DNA from: Rutstroemia sp. NJR-2017a BVV2
Lineage: Eukaryota > Ascomycota > Leotiomycetes > Helotiales > Rutstroemiaceae
DNA: 64,000 bases
Direction: 5' to 3'
Assembly (NCBI GenBank): GCA_002946415.1
Contig: NJPS01000033.1
Location: forward strand, 961,480 to 1,025,479
How positions within the stretch are numbered: the stretch's first letter is position 1; every line of letters begins with the position of its first letter. Both the position numbers and the translations under genes were made by a program. The notes below the pieces were generated by a model. The model worked only from the letters and a program-made list of their open reading frames with translations, searched no databases and was not told the origin of the DNA. This document shows positions 25,740 to 36,717 of this stretch, piece after piece.

Positions 25740-26545
25740 AGTGATTCCTCCAATCAGTATATATTATAACGAGAAGCTTAGGAAATTCTTCGAGTATTAG
25801 AAGAATACTTTTGCTCGGTAAGTTTACTAAGAATAGTATTTATAGATTCGGAAAAGAAGAAGTAGTAGGAAGATAAAACAAGAATTACCAAATATCCCGA
25901 CCGAATATACTAACCGAATAGGAATACTCAAGTCTGAGAAATAAATATAGGAAGTATAATAGACAAAAGAAGTAACTAAGTAATATAGTATAATAGTAAA
26001 GAGCTCGGTACTAGATAAAGGTAGACTTAAACTATATAAAAGATTCAGTAAAACTGAGAATACAATACTTATCTAGAATAGAATAAAATAGATAAACTAT
26101 ACTTACTTTCTAAATATATAGGATATACTAGACTACGAATCTCTGGTCTATATATACTGCTTTACCAATATAGAAATAGTTAAATATATCCTTCTATATT
26201 ATAGTACTAAGTAGGTAAGAAGATAGTAGTAGAGAGAAACAACTATTACTAAGCTACTTGATAGTCCGGAACAGATTTAGTAGGTAGCTAAATAGCTGAT
26301 CCAGAGTAGATAGTTCAAGTACTTCAGGCTTGCTAACTAGCTACAATACAAGTAATATAATTAAGGAATAACTAAGTAATATAGTTACAAAAGATGAGAG
26401 CAAAGTAAGTATATAAAAGTGGGAAATACAAAGTAGTACAATCAGTAGTTTTATCTAAAGAGGTTCTATTAATATAATTAATTAGATTAAGCTCTCTTAT
26501 AGCTAGTACTATATATACCAGCTAGCAGGTTAGAAATAAATAAAT
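25740..26545 (+). mobile_element. Tad-type LINE fragment, 3' end of ORF2, RIP-damaged
   Basis: Plus-strand translation with stops ignored gives GRLKLYKRFSKTEN...QNRIK, then a decayed cysteine/histidine segment (YIYCFTNIEIVKYILLYYS), then TITKLLDSPEQI and FKYFRLANQLQYK. This resembles the C-terminal part of Tad1-like fungal LINEs, where a Cys/His motif precedes the final helices. Stops are TAG/TAA at expected Trp/Gln. The copy ends at 26,545 in an (aaat)n tail. It is the least bleached of three copies in the window (others 14,986-15,430 and 21,425-21,860). Upstream ORF2 and ORF1 are absent, as expected from 5' truncation. Confidence 0.6.
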
Positions 26546-27239
26546 AAAATTAATAAGTTTATATAGAAATATATAATAAATAATAGTTATAAAGAATAGA
26601 AAGAAATTAATAAAGATAGATAATAATAATATTATATAGAAGTTTATATAGATTTAAGTTAGACTTTCTTATAAAAATAGTTAAGAGATAAGTTAAGAAA
26701 TAATTAATAGATAAATAAAAAAATTAAAGTTATAATATAATTAAGAAGAATATAATATAAGATGATTATATAGAAAAGATTTATCAAGAAATCTTCTTAT
26801 TTCTATATATTATACTTATTTAAAGAATATATAGAAGAGTTTAGATTATATAAACTATATCTTTTAGATAGATTAATTAATAATCTATAAAAGATTCTTA
26901 AAACCTTATAGTTAGCCAACAATAATAATCACTTCTTACAATCTAATATATAGTGATGATGATTGTTATCTCTCTGCCGGGCTGGAGGAGGAGGAGGAGG
27001 AGGAGAGCTAGGACTGGGATTAAGGTAGGCGCATTGACGTAGGCGAAGACTTTGCATCGGACTTAAGCAAATACCCACCAAGAGCGGGGTCTAACTTGAC
27101 GTCACTTGAACTATCTTATCAGTAGTGCATTTTCTTTTAAAGATTCGACGATCCCTCAATCTTCATCTCGAACGCAGTATTCTCGAAATCCCATCCCAAT
27201 TTCTCCCACAAACTTCCTAACCCTTCCACCACACACACA
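26546..27239. other. AT-rich DNA, GGA microsatellite and reductase promoter
   Basis: AT-rich to about 26,940. A (GGA)7 run at 26,984-27,004 and a sharp return to normal composition mark the island border. The following 230 bp are the 5' flank of the reductase gene, C-rich just before the ATG (cacacacacaatg). Confidence 0.5.
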
Positions 27240-28589
27240 ATGTCTCCCCCAACGCAAACCCGCCAATGGCTCCTAAACCACAAACCCACCGATGAGCCCG
27301 TCCTCTCCGGCCCTAACGCCACCTTCAAACTCGTGACCACCGACCTCCCCCCTCTAAACGAAAACCAAGTCCTCATCCAATCCCTCTACCTCTCCAACGA
27401 CCCCGCCCAACGCACCTGGATCTGCCCCGATGCCGACCCCGCCCGCCTGTATATGCCGCCCGTGCCCCTCCACTCCCCCATGGCCGCCTTTGCTATCTGC
27501 CGGATCGTGGAATCCCGCGCGGAGCACCTCCCCGTCGGGATACTGGTTATGGCTGGGTTGGGATGGTGCGAATACGGGGTTTGTGATGCTGCGGCTGTGA
27601 CGCCGATTGAGGAGATTGAGGGGGTTAATGTTACGCATTTCTTGGGCGGGCTGGGGTTCGCGGGGTTTACGGCGTATTATGGGTTGAATGGGGTGGCGGG
27701 GGCGGGGAAGGAGGATCGGGTGGTTATTAGTGGGGCGGCGGGGGCGACGGGGAGTATGGCGGTGCAGATTGCGAAGAAGATTTTGGGGTGTAAGGAGGTG
27801 AGTAGCTGATCTGTGTGGTTTTTGCTTTTTGGGAGTGTGTTTTGAGGGAGGGAAAGGAAAGGAAAGGAAAGGAAGGGAAGGCTAACGGTTTTGTGAAAGG
27901 TTATTGGTATTGCTGGGACAGACGAGAAATGTAAGTGGGTGGAGGAGCTTGGAGCGGATATCTGCTTGAATTACAAGAAGGATTCCTTCAAGGAGGACTT
28001 GATCAAAGCCACGGAGGGATTTGTGCAGGTTTATTTCGGTGAGTTTGGTCTTTTTGAGGAATTTGACAGGTTTTGGAGTTGATGAAATCCTGTGAAGATA
28101 ATGTGGGAGGTGAGATTTTGGATCTCATGTTGGGGAGAATGGCGAGGAATGGACGGGTTGCTGCGTGGTGAGTTGATTTTGATGTTTGGGTGAGTGTTGG
28201 TCAAGAATCTAATGGGATTGGATGTAGCGGCGAGATCTCCAATTACAACAAAGGCGTCGAGTCAAGAGGACTTAAGAATTACTTCGTGAGTCTTATCATA
28301 ACCACAACCATATCCACCCACCTCCCTTCCTCTCCCCAGTCAGCTAACAACCCCGAAGGAAATCATCTCAATGCGTATCTCCATCAAAGGATTCATTGTC
28401 CTTGATTCCATGGATAAACAAGCTGAGATGATCAAGCTGTTTATCGACGAAGTCAAGAAGGGAACTATTGTTTTGGGCGACGAAAGCGAGACAGTGGTTG
28501 ATACAAGGTTTGAGGATATTCCGAAGACGTGGATGATGTTGTTTTCGGGTGGGAATAAGGGGAAGTTGGTTACTAAGTTGGTGGGGTAG
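27240..28589 (+). CDS. NADP-dependent medium-chain reductase, prostaglandin/leukotriene reductase (PTGR)-like
   Basis: Five exons, 351 residues: 27,240-27,797, 27,900-28,038, 28,098-28,167, 28,228-28,285 and 28,359-28,589. Every intron begins GTGAGT and ends AG, and phases match. ATG at 27,240, TAG at 28,587-28,589. Exon 1 has YLSNDPAQRTW (N-terminal substrate domain) and VISGAAGATGSMAVQIAK (residues 162-179), the Rossmann AxxGxxG loop that binds NADPH. The later exons give DNVGGEILDLML and AACGEISNYN, typical of zinc-independent MDR enzymes, and the last exon ends FEDIPKTWMMLFSGGNKGKLV. The family reduces the C=C bond of enones and alkenals, probably in the cytosol, for detoxification or secondary metabolism; the substrate is unknown. 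Length fits the family (about 340-350). Exon 1 is conspicuously GC-rich. No defects seen. Confidence 0.92.
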
Positions 28590-29539
28590 AGTTACAGTAC
28601 AACTTATAAGAGAGGGTTGCGGAATGGTGGATAGGGAGTGTAGTATTTGAATAGTCTGAGAATTGTGTTCTCGATGTATAAAAATGTATTTTTCAGGAGA
28701 GATTTGGACTTTCAAAGGGAGAGGGATAAGAGTCTGTTGATGCAGTTCCTAGGTATCAAATCTGAAATTCAAGTTTATACCTAACTTGTGAAGCTCCAAG
28801 GTGGTTTAATGAAACATTGACCGCCGGTGGTAGTTAGAATATGAATATTAGAGATATACCAAGGGCATTCTTAGAGGTATTTCGGGATGGTACTAATAAT
28901 GTAGTGCCTGTAGGCTCTCAAATAGATTTAAAAGTAAGGGTAACTTGTGCTTGATTCAACTGTTCTACAGGCCTATCTACAGTGGGAAGGACTCTTTATA
29001 TAGGTAGGCAACTTAGGGTAACTCTTAACGCCTACAGGCCCTGCTTTAGCGCCGAAGGCCGATATACACCTAAAAGCCGAAATCCTACAGGCTTTATAAG
29101 CCCAATGCTACAGGCTTTATAAGCCCAATGCTACAGGCTCACCAACTCTATTTTGCCACCTTACTCAATAGGTATCAGGGAAACAAAAAGCTTTACTAGA
29201 GAAAAATCGGTAGGAATTAATTGTTAGTACATATATGCCCTACCAGCTTTAAAGCCACTCAAGGAAATCCAGAATTTTATATAGTCACTTAGCACTTAAT
29301 ATTCATGGATATTTATATGCCGGCTTAATAATCAAGTTGAGTGATAAGCAATGTATTGTTTTAATATATACAACGAAGAGAATATATCACCAATCCTTAT
29401 CCCAAACTTTTCATCACCTCATGAAGCCATCAAACCAAACCAGATCAAATCAAGACAAGCTCGAAATCCAATCCCCTTAAGCATCATACTCATCGCCATC
29501 TTCGTAAACGTAAACGATAGACTGAGTAGGCTTTGGTGC
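28590..29539. other. Intergenic DNA with a CTACAGGC motif cluster
   Basis: CTACAGGC or its complement occurs at 28,906, 28,965, 29,032, 29,085, 29,108 and 29,131. The last three start 23 bp apart, in a tandem unit ctacaggctttataagccc+aatg. No frame of interest. It may be the remnant of a small non-autonomous element. Confidence 0.5.
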
Positions 29540-30552
29540 CTATGAAAGAGTACTAGAAGATGGCACATTTACCGAGGAAGCGGCGGAGGTGACAACTGGA
29601 GCTGCGGTGCTGGTGGCTACAACGGCTGATGGGCTGGAGGATGTGGTTGGGACAACGATTGGAACTTCGGTGCTGGCGCTGGTAGCCTGGACTGCGGTGG
29701 TGGATGGCTCAACGTTAGCTGCGACGGAGGACTTGGTAGCTTCGGCCGAGCTGGTAGCAACTACTGCACTGGTAGCAGCACTCGTAGTAGCACTTGTAGC
29801 GGATCCCGAGCCCGAGCCCAAGTTACCGCTAGCAGTCACGACGCTCCCCGGAGTAACAGCCACATCCTTCACAACAACAGTCGAGCCACTAATACCCGTA
29901 ACCTTAACATCAATAGTAGCCCTGTAACCAGCCGCGTACTCGAAGAAATTGTATATCTGGCGGGTCGTCGAACCCCAGGTCGCGCCGCTATCGGTGGACA
30001 CCTCGAGACTGGTTACGCCCTCGACAGCGTTGACGACTTGTATACTGAACCAGTTGGCGGAGATGCCTTCTTTGTTGTACAGTTCGAGGGGGGTCGTGAT
30101 CGGGCAGTCGATATAGCTCTATACGATATCGATGATACCTTCGGAGAGGGCGGCGAGGGAGGTAAATGCAATGAGGTAGAGGTCGAGGTGGTTTGGTCCG
30201 CAGCTGGGATATTTGTCTATGATCTAGAGGGTTGGTATTAGGATATACTGTACTATATTGTAGAATAATGGATCTTGATAGGACTTACTATAGCAGTAAT
30301 AGAGTTTCCTAATAGGCTAGTGATGGAAATATATCATCTACAGTTGGCAGCAGTATCCTAGTTCAAGTCCGATAATACGGTACCGAAAATGCTTGATAGG
30401 AGGGTGTAGATAGAGAACGAATAAGCTTCTCCAGTGGTATTTCCTCTATAGGTAGTAGGTTTACCGGTAAGGGCATACTTGCCGAGAACTGCTCCTTGAG
30501 CAAGGGAGAAGATGGTTGTGGCGGTTGTCAGAGACTTTATTGAGAAAACCAT
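29540..30552 (-). pseudogene. Expansin-like secreted cell-wall protein, broken by three nonsense codons
   Basis: The frame starts at ATG 30,550-30,552; the longer frame from 30,648 begins with TTG. A signal-peptide-like start (MVFSIKSLTTATTIFSLAQG) leads to GKPTTYRGNTTGEAYSFS...GTVLSDLN, the start of the double-psi beta-barrel of fungal expansin-like (Eglin/RlpA-type) proteins. One intron, 30,224-30,288 (GTAAGT...TCTAG), rejoins IV to IIDKYPSCGPNHLDL, keeping a conserved Cys and the HLDL motif. Then come the second domain (LEVSTDSGATWGSTTRQIY) and a Ser/Thr/Ala-rich tail, as in wall-anchored proteins. In-frame stops follow SDLN (TAG) and ANCR (TGA), and one sits at VxSYIDC (TAG for Trp). Two of these fit G-to-A and one C-to-T. 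The role would be loosening polysaccharide walls, but this copy is very likely dead. Confidence 0.85.
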
Positions 30553-31163
30553 ATTTGCTGTTTTGGATATTTTGATACGAGAGATTTGATTGGGGATTGT
30601 GAATGTGATTGGTACTGTAATGACCGTGATAGATTGATAGATAGACAAAGTATCTACTTTTTTCTTTTCAAAAGAACGTAATGCAATATAATGTAAAGAG
30701 TGTACTGAAGACCGAAGCTTCGAAAATGTGCAATTGATCTTGAATCAACAAAAAAAATAGCAAAACTCGTGAATGATGGATAGCTAGGAAAAGAAGAACT
30801 TATATGCTGATTCCCCTAGGTACAGTACTTAAAGGTCTGGGAAAATGATGCGAATTAAAGTGCAATATATTTTGAATATAGGTTAAATATCTGCTGCGGG
30901 GCGGCTATGCATCTTCTGATTGCTGACAGTGACAACATCCTCTCGCGTAGTCCATTTAGGTAGCATTCATTTGATTAATATTACCTCATTTGGTGGTACT
31001 CAGAATGCATCTTGAGTACGTATACCGAGCTGCGGTGGAGTAGATCTTAACCCTCTCCTAGCCTTCGTAACCGTGGTAGCATTAATTTAATCTCTTCTCA
31101 GCAGGCGAAACCACCACCCCTACACAGCTCACATATCCCCCATCTTCTCATCCATCATCCTCA
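30553..31163. other. Intergenic DNA, no gene seen
   Basis: 5' flank of the expansin-like pseudogene, then a C/T-rich stretch (31,120-31,330) that is the degraded 3' end of the cyclin-like gene read in reverse. No extra frames supported. Confidence 0.5.
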
Positions 31164-32110
31164 TCATCTCATCCTCCTCATCCCCACCACATCCCCATTT
31201 TTCCCTCCCCCCTCACCACTCCCCACCAAATATTTCCTCACATCCTCCCTCCCCAGCACCCCCACCCCCCCAAAAACCTCCCTCCCTCTCCTTGCCACCC
31301 CCTCCACACTCCTCATCCCCACAACCAAAAACCCCAACTCCTCCCTTTACATATCAAACACCTCCCACCACTCATGTTCCGGCATCTTGACCCCTTCTTC
31401 CCGCGCTGCCAAATATATCGCCGCTATGGCTAGCGCGCACGGCTGGTGCGTAAGGTATAGCATCTGCGGGCTCAGCAGCGCCGTGTTGAGGTACCGGAGC
31501 GTGCGTTTCGCGAGAGCTTTTCCGTGGGATGAAGAGGGGGAAAAAGCGTCGAGGATCTGCAGATACGTGATAGCGAGGGGATGGGGCAGCGCGACGTGGG
31601 TGTTGAAGCCGAGGGCGTGGAGGATGTGGCCTTCGATTGTGAGGAGCCGCGTGCGGTAGGTTATGTAGGCTGTTTCGGAGAGGTAGTAGGAGGAAGGGTC
31701 GTTTTCAGGGGATTAAGAGGAGGAGGGGGAGGAGAGAGATGAGCAGGGCGAGAGGAGGTAGGTGTAGACGTTTGTGATGCTTCGGAAGGAGCGTGGGGAT
31801 GCGGAGATCTTGGCTGTGAGGTAGAGGGTTGCGGCGGATATATCCTGAGACTGGGTGTTAGTATTGATTGGTTTGATGGAGGCGGGAGTGTGGAGGGAGT
31901 AGGTACGCTGAATTCATGCCGCATTAAGTCGTCCGCAAGCCAATATCTGAAGAGAAGAACATTGGCTTGAGCTGTAATATCTTGTGGTAGACGGAGTAAA
32001 ATGCCCGCGGCTTACGTCAACCGCACAGTGTAGAATCGAATACTATCTTGTATTTCGGCAGGCAGGTTTGATGCATTTTTGTACAATTGATCGGTAGTCG
32101 CCAATGGGTT
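31164..32110 (-). pseudogene. Cyclin-L-like cyclin-box protein, broken
   Basis: Minus-strand frame recognisable from 32,110 (NPLATTDQLYKNAS). Then come AAGILLRLPQDITAQANVLL and FRYWLADDLMRHEFS, an intron at 31,845-31,906 (GT...CAG, with ctaacacc as branch site), DISAATLYLTAKISASPRS and HVALPHPLAITYLQILDAFS, RTLRYLNTALLSPQMLYL and IYLAAREEGVKMPEHEWWEV. The two helical repeats fit the cyclin box, and the order matches fungal cyclin L/K-type proteins, partners of transcription or splicing CDKs. In-frame TAA at 32,012-32,014, 31,713-31,715 and 31,347-31,349; at the first and third the flanking pattern expects Gln, so C-to-T is likely. The frame runs on to TGA at 31,164. The true N-terminus and start are not resolved. 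A gene of this class is usually needed, so a functional paralogue elsewhere is likely. Confidence 0.8.
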
Positions 32111-33387
32111 GTATAGATGTGATATAGTTGTTGATTATCATAGTGAACAATTGTTGAGCTTGCTTTGGTTTTGAGCTTCGATGTTGTTGCCTCGTACGCA
32201 AGGCAACATTTATTGATTAGCATAATATTCAGTATATTTCACAATTAGTATAATCTATATAAGATTGTAAAAAGAATAAACTACTATAGATAGTTGTTTC
32301 TAATTAGTTTATTAAGAAAAAACTAGATATATAATTTAATATAATAATTAGTATATATATATATACTAAGTTTTATTATAAAGCTTTATTTAATTATTTT
32401 TATTATTTTTATATTTTACTTCTTTTATTTATAATATATATTATACAAATGAATTATAGATTTTAGAATTTCTAATTGAAAAACTAACTAACTAAAAGTT
32501 TATAAAGCTTTATATATAAAAGAAAAATACTTAATAATAAATATCAAATTAATCAATTTATTTATTGAATATCTAATTAACTATTCTTCTATATATATAA
32601 ATTTTACTTTAGATTATTTAAGCTCTTTATATAATATTCTTTATAATTTTTATTATTTAAATTATTAATTATTTTTTTATTCAACTATTTGCTATTTTAA
32701 TTATTATAAAATCTAATTAAATCTTTATATATATTAATTATAAATGAAAATTATTTATTTTTATATTCTTTTTGAACTATATAAATAATTTATATAATTA
32801 AAATACTATTTAGAATACTAAGATATTAAGCTCGAAATAGATTTAGTAATTAAAACTAAATATAAAGTTTTTTACTAAATAGTAAAATAACTATTTAAAT
32901 ATTTAAGATAATAAATATAAATTATATAAATCGTTATAATAATATAGCTTTAGTTAAATATTTTATAAAAAATATTTTTAAAGTTGTTATTTCAATTTCT
33001 TATTGCAATATTTATATATATTTCTCTAAACTTTAAATATAGTTATAGTAGAAAACTTTTGTTTTGATATTTTGAGTTCTTATTTGCTATTATTTTGAAT
33101 TATAAATCAGAGTAAACTTTTCTAATAATTGATTCTATAGTTTTAGAAGATAAATCTCTACTATATTTGATAATTTCATTCGAAATCTTTATAATCAATC
33201 GCGATTTCGCGAAAAATTTATTATAGTATATATACTACGTAGAGTTCAAATATATTTGTTCGAATATCTATCTTTATTAACTAATATAGAAAGTTCGAAA
33301 TATATTAAATGATTTAGAAGTTTCAAGTTAATATATAAATCCAACTCTTGCTTTTATTTAGTTTATGCCCGAGATATTGTAGTAACT
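32111..33387. other. AT-rich DNA, no gene seen
   Basis: Short normal-composition 5' flank of the cyclin-like gene, then AT-rich DNA from about 32,230. No element recognised. An out-of-frame ORF at 32,017-32,223 is a shadow of the cyclin frame. Confidence 0.6.
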
Positions 33388-33652
33388 TGTTATGATGTTG
33401 TCTTAGCGGTGTATAAACGCGGGAAGCTATATATATCAAGAGTAGAGTCTTATAACTAACGATTTCTCTTTATTTGAATTTAGTTCCTTTCTCCTTTTAC
33501 TTTTATACTTCGTACTAGACGTAATTATTGCGCTAAGGTAGATCACGCTGGGGAGTCTGAATAGCTTCAAAGTACTAGATACTGTATACTTCATTGGTCT
33601 CAAACTCTTTATATAGATAAAGTACATCTTGGTTTGTATAGAATCTGTAACA
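33388..33652 (+). repeat. Possible solo LTR (about 265 bp)
   Basis: Begins tgttatgatgttgtc and ends gaatctgtaaca, i.e. TGTTA...TAACA inverted ends as in LTRs, with gtataaacg and tttatatag inside as possible TATA elements. The 5-bp flanks (taact and attcc) do not match, so no target duplication. Weak call. Confidence 0.35.
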
Positions 33653-34169
33653 ATTCCGCCGACTACCAAAGTACACTCACTCTTTGCTCTCTACCCTTAG
33701 CCACAGGCTAAAACTTCAATATGACAGACAACGGCATTGGTAAAGCAGGTGGAATGGACCTCGCTAGCTCAGGAAACCGTTGCAACTTCTTCAAGAGTCT
33801 CTGCACATTCTAGGTTTTCTAGCAAATCGTATTTCAGATTTAGAAGAGACTTTGCCTCTAGGTAATGCTATATAGGAGGCGGCTATGTACGAAATATTTG
33901 TCTTGCTTTCTCTGAAATGATCGTCTTAAGGATCACTGCGGAAGGATTTTCGTAGCATTCCTACGGGCTGTTCCAGCAAGCGTGCAGGGTAGCAGCCCCA
34001 AATGAAACATCTTCCCGTCTCTCCATTTATTTTTTTCAATATTCAGACTACCCTCAACTGTGATATCTTGGCACCCCTGGTGGTATATTTAAATTCGGCT
34101 TCCCTTCGACTTTCTCTCCTTATACTTTACCAGCTACTGCTTCTACAATTGTTTCTTCTAAAAGGCGCT
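33653..34169. other. Upstream flank of the rhodopsin-like gene
   Basis: Normal composition. A 30-codon ORF (33,721-33,813, MTDNGIGKAGGMDLASSGNR...) has no supporting evidence. An ORF from 34,002 runs into the true start at 34,170 in the same frame, but its upstream part looks like 5' UTR. Confidence 0.4.
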
Positions 34170-35710
34170 ATGGCAGTTCAAGAAGTTTTCTACCCGATTT
34201 TGGGCTCTGTGCGAGCTGAAATAATTATCAATAGCATTATTGTTTCCATTGGTACGTATATCAATAGTCCTCCTTTTTTGAGACTCGGCAAGGACTCGAA
34301 CCGCATCGAACATCTGCGGGCTTTGTACTAACTTGTTAATTAGTCTTGTTGGTCGTCGGTTTGAGAATAGTAGGACGTCTCATCGGGCCTGGAATTGGCT
34401 GGGATGATGGAATGGTAGCTGTCGCAACGGTTTGTTCCCGATTTCGGTCTAGTGGAGTGAATTAACAGTTTTGTAGCCACTTGGTGTCGCCATGCTGGTT
34501 CTCCAGGGCCGCTGTAAGTCTGAAAGATTCGAGAATGTGATGCTCGTAGAAGAGGACTAACGCAGGATGTTTGCAGATGCCACAACAGGGAACGGCTGGT
34601 CTTTATCACAACACCCAGACCGTAAGTTGCATTTACCATATTACGAATCATACGAGAGGGGCTTTACGAATCCTCTGCTTTGGCTTGTGCAACAAATTCC
34701 GGGCGTAATAATAGTTACAACCACTAATTCTTGGGCGAGCTTTCAGTTGCTTCCAACATCCCTTACATTCTTGAGGTATGACAGATGTCCCACCAGCTCT
34801 GGCTTTGCTCCTTCCCTCTCATAAAGCTAACACCTGTCAGATAACGTTCGTTCTGCAAACGATTTACGTGACTCTCCTCGCCTCCGTCAAAGCAAGCATG
34901 CTATTCTTTTTCCTGCGCATCTTCCCAACAGTATTCATGAAGCGAGCGTCGAAAATCGCGTTGGGTGTGGTGCTGGCCTGGTGGATATCGTATCTCTGTG
35001 CCTGCATCTTTCTCTGCAATCCAGTCTCCGCCCAGTGGACCTACGAAGGCAAATGCGGCGCATACCTGCCCATGATCCAGTCCTTGATAGCGACAAATGC
35101 CATTAGCGATCTAGTCATCATGGCTCTGCCCATCAGAAGCATTTGGAAGTTGCGAACTCGAAGGGCGGATAAGATTGGCATTACTTCCTGCTTCACGTTG
35201 TGTCTTGCGTACGTATAGAGAGACAGCCTTCTCCCTAGACACAAATATTGACAATTTGAGCCCAGTTGCGTGATATGCGCCGTTTTCCGACTGATCTCCA
35301 TCTCCACTGTCGACTTGAGCACCAACATTACCGGCACAATGTCCACCACCGTTTTCCTTTTTACTCTCGAGCCCAACCTCGCCATCCTCTGCGTTAGCAT
35401 CCCAATGCTCCGGCCTTTCTGGGTCATGTATCGAAGATGGATGGGCGGTACCTCTCAAATAGACGACTATTGCAGGGACCAGAGTAACGGGTATGCAGGC
35501 AATAGAAAGCTATCAGGCCAAGGAAGCAAGATAGCGAAGACGCCGACTGCCGCTGAGAACCTCTCGACTTGGGAGATGGATGATTATTATGGCGGAGGAT
35601 CCAAGAATAGTGCAGTAGTAACAGCGTATGGGGGGGATGAGTCGGGGTCAGAGAAGAATCTAACGACTCCGTCTTCGTCAGTGCCAAAAGACATGATCGG
35701 AGTTAGATAA
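34170..35710 (+). CDS. PTH11-like / SAT4-family integral membrane protein (fungal rhodopsin domain)
   Basis: ATG at 34,170. Exon 1 34,170-34,251; exon 2 34,344-34,439 gives a first helix and RLIGPGIGWDDG, the conserved WDD of the family. Later exons: 34,566-34,621, 34,747-34,775 (29 bp), 34,841-35,208 and 35,266-35,710; introns are GT-AG and phases fit from 34,566 on. The long exon has ITFVLQTIYVTLLASVKASM, LFFFLRIFP and Trp-rich helices, then NAISDLVIMALPI; the last has TVDLSTNITGTMSTTVFLF and a Ser/Gly-rich cytoplasmic tail. About six helices are visible. The link 34,440-34,565 is uncertain: no clean open path exists and a second helix seems missing, so the gene may be damaged. The family senses surface or nutrient cues, or is of unknown role. 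Confidence 0.75.
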
Positions 35711-36410
35711 AGTGGCAGATTACGACACGCAACGAGCTAAGGGCCAGAAAATCTTCACGGGGGCATACACAATGGTAACATCTTATGGTGTCTTTTTTGG
35801 TAGTGGCAAGAAGCACACGAGAAAGAGTAGATTGTTAACGTTAAGCGATGATAGCGAAATTATACTTGAAAGCATAAATTCAACATATTATTTCACTTTA
35901 CATGAACTGTCTATCAACCTAACCTCGGCGTCTCAAGTTGTTATTGGAGTCCCAGCTCGCACGATAATATTGTCCCCAGGTGCTTCACTGCGGTATCTTT
36001 TTGTAGGCTTCGTAGGTGCTTCAATACTGCTGAGAGGGCCACCTTTTACAACTTTTGGGGTGTTCTAGCATATCTGCGGGCGTTCAGCGGCATCTTGATC
36101 AACCGTATGCATCTTTCATAATGCGTCGATAAGCTGAGATAACCCTTCCTAGAATCATATGATCTCTTCCCCGGACGAAGGTGGCAGTTGTTTTGGAAGA
36201 ATTCTTTCAGGGTCCCTTGGTCCGTATATTCCACACAACGTTTAAAACTCCCATATTTGGTATGATATGTGGGTGCGGCCCGAATTGATTGAAGGCAATC
36301 GTTTCATTATCGTAGTGTTTTTGTGCATCGGTCGCTGAGTATACCTTGAGCACGAATTTGTTTGCCTGGTTATGGGTTAGGCAAAACGGGAGATGCGCCA
36401 TTGATACTAT
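35711..36410. other. Intergenic DNA, no gene seen
   Basis: A 118-codon frame from 35,712 starts with GTG and matches nothing I recognise. Short frames on the other strand are unsupported. Confidence 0.5.
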
Positions 36411-36717
36411 TAGGCTGCGAAGTAAACCCAGTGGGTGGGTGGGTACCCGCCGGGTTGGGGGCCCCATGGGTGGGTTGAACGATCTGGAAATCCACCCAAA
36501 ACCCAAATGGGTACTCATCTGGAACGTGCCACCCTAGCAGTGTTTATATACTCTTATTTGGGCAGTCTCCACAAGGTTGCACAGAGCTTTATGAGGAAAA
36601 TGCTGCCCCTGACTGGGTGCTTGGCAACCCATAGGGTACCCATGGGTGGGTTGCTTCCTTTTTCAACCCACCCAAATGGGTTTTGGGTGCCCCAATGGGT
36701 ACCCATTTCGCAGCCTA
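36411..36717. mobile_element. MITE-like element with TA-GGCTGCGAA termini
   Basis: The ends are inverted: taggctgcgaa at 36,411 and ttcgcagccta at 36,707-36,717, so the termini are GGCTGCGAA flanked by TA on both sides, as for Tc1/mariner-type insertions. About 307 bp with no coding capacity. The subterminal halves are dominated by TGGGTGGGT/ACCCACCCA and TGGGTACCCA modules in opposite orientation, which would fold into a long hairpin. Confidence 0.75.

Noticed and set aside
29589..29927. Plus-strand 112-aa ORF
   Set aside because: Antisense of the Ser/Thr/Ala-rich tail of the expansin-like gene; the low complexity explains the open frame.
31387..31659. Plus-strand 90-aa ORF
   Set aside because: Antisense shadow of the cyclin-box frame.
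35712..36068. Plus-strand 118-aa ORF
   Set aside because: Starts with GTG immediately after the rhodopsin-like stop codon and shows no family resemblance.
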